Shown here piece after piece: positions 58,948 to 64,000 of a stretch of 64,000 bases of DNA. The notes under the pieces were generated by a model. That model was not told the origin of the DNA and ran no database searches. It saw only the letters and a program-made list of their open reading frames with translations. The position numbers and the translations under genes are program-made. The stretch is taken from NCBI GenBank assembly GCA_961205875.1, contig OY540813.1:22105001-22169000 (forward strand), written 5' to 3'. This stretch comes from Sialis fuliginosa (lineage: Eukaryota; Arthropoda; Insecta; Megaloptera; Sialidae). Within the stretch, counting starts at the first letter, position 1. Every line of letters begins with the position of its first letter.

Positions 58948-59858
58948 TGTACATTAGGGTGGTCCTTATATGGGATTAGGACGAATTTTGACCAGGCCGC
59001 CCCCCAAATCAGCTCCAAATAATTCAAAAAGAATGTGGAAAAAAGAATCTTAAAAAATGGCCATTACCAGAGGGGGGATGATTTTCCCATTTAAAATACA
59101 AGTGTTTTTTCGATTTTTCAAAGACCTGCGTACTAGAGTATCAAACTCTTTTTAAAATCTATCTCATGAAAGCATCCCGGGTACTCATATTCCCTATATT
59201 GATGGATAAAGTAAACTTCTGATTCAACGCTGTCTGCTATATTGGGTCATTCCATCAAGAAAATAAAAAAACATTTTTTTTGTATAATTTCTGGATAATT
59301 TTATCAGAAAAACATTTGACAATAAAAACATTGATCTTGAAATAAATAAAAAATTAATTCTAAAATAAAATAAAAAATCATTCCATATCAATTTCTAACT
59401 GGCGCGACCAATTTTTTTTTCACTTTTAATTTTAGAATGAAATTTTTTTTTTTTTATATTTTCATTGTCAAACGTTTTTTTGACAAAATTATCCAGAAAT
59501 TATACAATTTTTTTTTAAATTTTCTCTTAATGAATTGACCCAATGACCCATATAGCTGTCAACGTTGAATCAAAAGTTTACTTTATCCATCAAGATATGG
59601 AATGTGAGTACCAGGGATGCTTTCATGTGTATTCTAGATTTTTAGAAGAGTTTAAGATACACTAGTACGCAGGTCTTTGAAAAATCGAAAAAATACGTGT
59701 ATTTTAAATGGGAAAATCACCCCCCTCTGGTAATGGCCATTTTTTAAGATAGAGGGCTGAAACTTTTCCACATTCTTTTTGAATTATATGGAGCTGATTT
59801 GGGGGGCGGCCTCGTCAAAATTCGTCCTAACCCCATATAAGGTCCACCCTAATGTACA
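58948..59858. mobile_element. Palindromic foldback element 3 (~0.9 kb)
   Basis: The left end GGGTGGTCCTTATATGGG (58957) pairs with a right end reading GGGTGGACCTTATATGGG when reverse complemented (59849). TA is present outside both, and the symmetry extends out through TGTACATTA. Matching blocks run nearly to the centre: TTTTGACCAGGCCGCCCCCC, AATGGCCATTACCAGAGG, AAAGACCTGCGTACTAG, GAAAGCATCCC, GTAAACTT...GATTCAACG and ATAATTTCTGGATAATTTT. The arms are about 380 bp. Non-coding, Tc1/mariner-type MITE organisation (GGGTGG(A/T)CC ends are widespread in insects). Confidence 0.92.
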
Positions 59859-62800
59859 TATTTCATCAAAATCGTTCTAGTTGATTTTAAGATAACCTCG
59901 GACAAACCCACAAATATTATCTCTTTATTTCATCACAACTGATTTAATAAAATGATTTCAATAGTATCTAATAAGCAAAAAATTAATTTAAAAAAAAACT
60001 CTCCGCACCTGACTTTATTTGCATTGTTAGGTCTCAAGCAAGGAATATCTTCTTGGCAAACGGATTGCTTGTTAGCCCACGGTAAACCTTAAACTTGGAG
60101 TAAACAATAAGAACAATTTGCTTAAATCTATCACAAAAATACACTGTATACCTACAACCTACAATATATTACAGATATGTATAAATCTTGTCCGAGCTGT
60201 ATTTTAAAATGTTAACTTAAAATATATTGGTTATAAAACCAAATAATCACACGGAGTGAGTATGTATTATGGTAGTTCAATAAAATTTTCTAGGGCTAGG
60301 ATTTTTTAAATTTTATTTCGTTCGCAAACGTTCAGTTATTTTAGCAACATTAATAAATTATGTGTTTTGTACTAATTGTATGTTTCGTTAACACGAATTT
60401 GTATAACTTGGCATTTTTAGGAAACTAACTACCATACTATACAGGAAATATCTGTACTTAGGTACTGTTACTTTTTATACATGCCGTAGACCTGTCATGT
60501 CTGCTGCTTTTTCCCGACGAACTGATACATGCTTTATGGTGGAGGTGCTGGGGAAACTGTCAATTATAAATAATAAGATAATTGCTAGAAAATTTGTCTA
60601 CATTTTACATACTTTGCAATACTTACATAATTAATCATTAACTTTCAAAAAAATTTCACCCGACTCCAGTTATAAAATTTAAGAAAATCTTACAGTAATA
60701 ATTTTAAATGTAAATTATTATTCTTATTTTATTATTATTATTATATTTATTATTATTACACCATCCATTTATATTAAATAGAATTAAATATGATAAATTA
60801 AAAAAAAAAATTTAAACAACAAAAATATTATAATTTATTTCGAAAAATAAGCTGTTTACAGAAAAACTTTTCTGGCAAAAGTTACTCATTTTGAACGAGA
60901 ATGGGTAAATATCATTATGCTATAATTTAAAAAGCGTATAGATTCCATTAACCATAAAATATGTAAAATATAAATAACGTTTTTTTTTTTCAAAAAATAA
61001 AACTAATTAAACAACAAGTAAAAAAAAGTTAAAACAAAGCAACATGCAGCTTTGATGTGTGATATTTCAAAAACAATACTTCAAAAACAAATTCATATTT
61101 AATCGCAAGATACATATTTATTTTTTATTAATACATGTAACATACTCATTATATCGATTTCCATATGAATGTTTACAGTAGAACATTCGTGCCATGGTAT
61201 ATTTGTAATATATATTAGTTTTCTGCTTATCATAGATACAAAGCTGTTATGTAACAGCGATTAGTGTGCAAATACCTATATCATCTATTTAGATATAATC
61301 AGTTAATACTATATAGATATATCGTTGTATCGGTAATGCGTAAAATACTATTAAAAAATTATATGCAATTGGAAAAATAACATAGTTGATAATATTTTTT
61401 ATATCATTAATCAAATAAATTGCTGTGGTAACTACAGTACTTTATAATACATTATTATACAGAAACATATCTTAAAAAACATAAACTTCATTACCTTTTT
61501 TACGATATTTCAACTAAAAAGTTGTGTTTAAAATTAATTTTATATGTTCCTTCCGCACCTTTATATGTTACGTTCGACAACTGTTCTGTGAAATTTTTTT
61601 CTTTTAAAGACAACTTGTTTATAATTTTTAGTTATTTAAACTTTTATTCAAGACTTTTTTTAGATCTACATATTTAAATCTATTAACGTCACATTTGTTG
61701 TTATATCAAATTGGACCCTGTGTTACCAGGGTTTTATCCACAAAATAAAATCGCTTCAGTAGTTTTCGAGTTTACCTGTAACATGTAAAAAAATATAGAA
61801 TAAATAACTTCCTTTTATAGAGGTAGAGATATCAGAAATAATAATAATTAAATAAAGTGTAAGTTATAAATTATATTGTACATTGAATCTACATCATGCT
61901 TTTTTCTGCGTGTGTTATATGTTTTTGAAATCGTTTTTCAAAGCTCTTTAATTTGATACCCATAATGAAATATTCATTTTCACGGCTGCCACTTTGAATT
62001 TAAAAAAAAAATGATGGTACAAATACGATTTCGTTGAAATCAATAAAATAGTTTCGGCTCTGCGATACCAAAATTATAACCCCACTATTGACTTCGTGTA
62101 ATAAATAATTAAAACAGTTTTTATTTTTATGACTGCTAAAAAATGATATTAATGTAATAGTAATGGAAAAAGGGCAGAGAAATAATTATAGAATATTTTA
62201 CACAATATATTGGTAGATATAATAGAATAAAGAATCTATATAAAAATGATTCACATATGTAAATTATTCTCAAGTAGGTACTAAAAGCTGAATTTGGGAT
62301 CTATATGTGATCTATCATTTTTAAAGCGATAGAGTTATTTTAAAAGGTAGACTTTGTATCCCACACTGTAAGAAAAAAGCGAAAATGTTGTCGATGCATT
62401 AGTACTGAAGAAAGAAAAGTTGAGTTGGTAAATATAATAGAAGACATATAAAGACACGTGACATGAGATATGATGTGATAGATTGAGAGCAAGTAAGAAA
62501 ACTCGTAACGTAATTTAAAAAAATATACGTGCCAAAATACAATGAACGCTCATCTTGCAATGAACAAATAATATTGTTAAAATAATTCTTATACAAAACA
62601 TCATTTTTATCAATAATCAAAAAGATAAAAGAAAACAATTAATTGTATGATAATACATATGTTTACAAATCATATTTTAGCTAATTTATTGATCAATAAA
62701 TATAAATATAATATAATGAGATTACTGCCACCACGAGACTTTTTTGTACATTAGAATGAGGCGGAAAAGAGTTCTTTAAAATTAAAAAATATTGTTGACT

Positions 62801-64000
62801 ATTTATCAAACTAATAAATTAAATTATTAATTAAATTAAAAAATAATTTTGTCTGAAATGAAAAAAAAACGCTTCTAAAAAGTTATTATTTAGTGGTCGA
62901 TTGGCACAACAATAATAAAATTATTTTTTCTTTTAGGTATATTACTTTGTAAAACATACTCGTATAATATACATAGGTATAGATTGTTTTCTAGATTAAT
63001 AGATGATATTTTAATTTAAAAAAAAAGCTGTAAAACTAAATAACAGACGTCAGTTTTTTCGATTTAAATCCCGCACTGCAGTATGTTAGTGCTATAAATT
63101 CCTTGAATATTGATATCCTGTATAATAAATAAAATATTTTGTTTAAAAAAGAAAAGCACTTCTGTGTTCTCGAGCTGTATGCAAGAATTGTTCATGTAGT
63201 TTTATTTTATTACAACACTAAATCATTTATATGGATGTACATTTTAATATACAGGATGTCCCTAAAATCTGGAAATATTTTTAAATGGATTTTGGTTATA
63301 ATGTTTTATTCAAAATTTTCTCGATTCAAAAAATATAAGTCAATTTTTTGTCCAACTTTAATTTTTCAGCACAATTAACAAAATAGTAGAGAGTTTTAGG
63401 CTTCTGAGAATTAAACAGTTCAGGCTGTGGAGGCTAAAACAGATTATTTAAATTTCTATTTTAGGTACTTTTTAGCCTAGCCAGCCTGGACTAAAAGACG
63501 GGAGGAGGAAAATTAAAACAAAATTGATTCCCTGTATTTATTTCGGTAGCCAGACTCATTAAAATAGTAGAAGATGTGACTTATATTTAGAAAACAATAT
63601 AAAAACTTGAGAATTTGCATTATTAATGAACTACAAAATAAATCAAAATGAAATTTCTCAAATTACTTTATGTCACAAAATCGGTAAATATTTTCAATCA
63701 ATAAGTTGTTATCGTTTTTAAGCTAAGGATTTTATATTGAGGCTGACATAAGAAGAAGAAGAACAAGCAAGATTGATAATTAATTATATAAGATGTTTAG
63801 CTTATATCATTGTCTGTTAGTAACACAAAACTACCGTCGACAACTTGTCTCATATAAAATTCATTAATAATAAAGGATCACACAACGGCACAGATATCAC
63901 TCTTACATATAAAATTCGGGTAAGAATTATTATTATCTTGTAATATTAATATATTATAGTCAACATCTGACGTTATTTGAATATGTTAATTTTGTAAATG
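59859..64000. other. AT-rich non-coding stretch, nearly featureless
   Basis: An (ATT)n-type microsatellite at about 60717-60763, a modestly GC-rich patch at 60480-60560 without frame support, and a solo terminus TATACAGGATGTCCC at 63249. A possible decayed dispersed repeat is at 61695-61790 (GTGTTACCAGGGTTTTATCC; AAATCGCTTCAGTAGTTTTC). No gene or RNA gene seen. Confidence 0.45.

Noticed and set aside
60717-60763. ATT-rich tandem run considered as a functional array
   Set aside because: Ordinary microsatellite in an AT-rich genome.

Overview
This is an AT-rich (visually about three quarters A+T) eukaryotic nuclear segment with no recognisable complete gene. The longest open frames are about 60-134 codons. 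They are full of low-complexity Phe/Ile/Tyr/Asn/Lys text, several begin at GTG or TTG, and many fall inside repeats, so I treat them as chance frames. There are no operons, bacterial promoters, rRNAs or CRISPR arrays, and I found no convincing tRNA. The repeat content (TA-flanked inverted-repeat elements, hAT remnants with 8-bp duplications, TTCGCGG pogo-type ends, AGGGTTCCG elements followed by GTCCGTCCGTCC) points to an arthropod, most likely an insect. I cannot fix the order. The window looks like a large intron or an intergenic region colonised by non-autonomous transposons.

Layout. 1-4.2 kb: mostly unremarkable, with one dispersed-repeat copy (about 2.0-2.3 kb) and a GC-richer patch carrying a perfect minus-strand splice-donor consensus (about 3.4-3.7 kb). 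4.2-16.5 kb: two good copies of a 'GAGGGTGGTTTTCACC' repeat, an AGGGTTCCG element, and small inverted-repeat elements at 8.6, 12.9 and 13.6 kb. 18-24.4 kb: a TA-flanked element at 19.7 kb, a 16-bp inverted repeat enclosing hammerhead-like boxes at 20.8 kb, a perfect 30-bp hairpin at 23.2 kb and a 0.8-kb whole-length palindrome at 23.6 kb. 27.9-31.6 kb: decayed repeats and a 253-bp hAT element with a perfect 8-bp duplication. 34.3-41.7 kb: dense in repeats, and it holds the best coding signal, a GC-rich 31-codon candidate terminal exon (35117-35212) behind a strong splice acceptor. 43.7-47.1 kb: a long inverted repeat next to a hAT element that was split by a younger palindromic element. 49.4 kb: pogo-like element. 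52.7-54.0 kb: 1.3-kb hAT element with a perfect 8-bp duplication. 55.6-56.1 kb: possible solo LTR. 58.9-59.9 kb: the largest palindromic element. 60-64 kb: almost empty.

No gene set here works together as a pathway. The main biology is transposon architecture: three nearly full-length palindromes of about 0.8-0.9 kb (potential long hairpin RNA sources), a nested insertion, and several two-copy inverted-repeat families. All repeat matches were made by eye, so boundaries are approximate unless an explicit target-site duplication is given.
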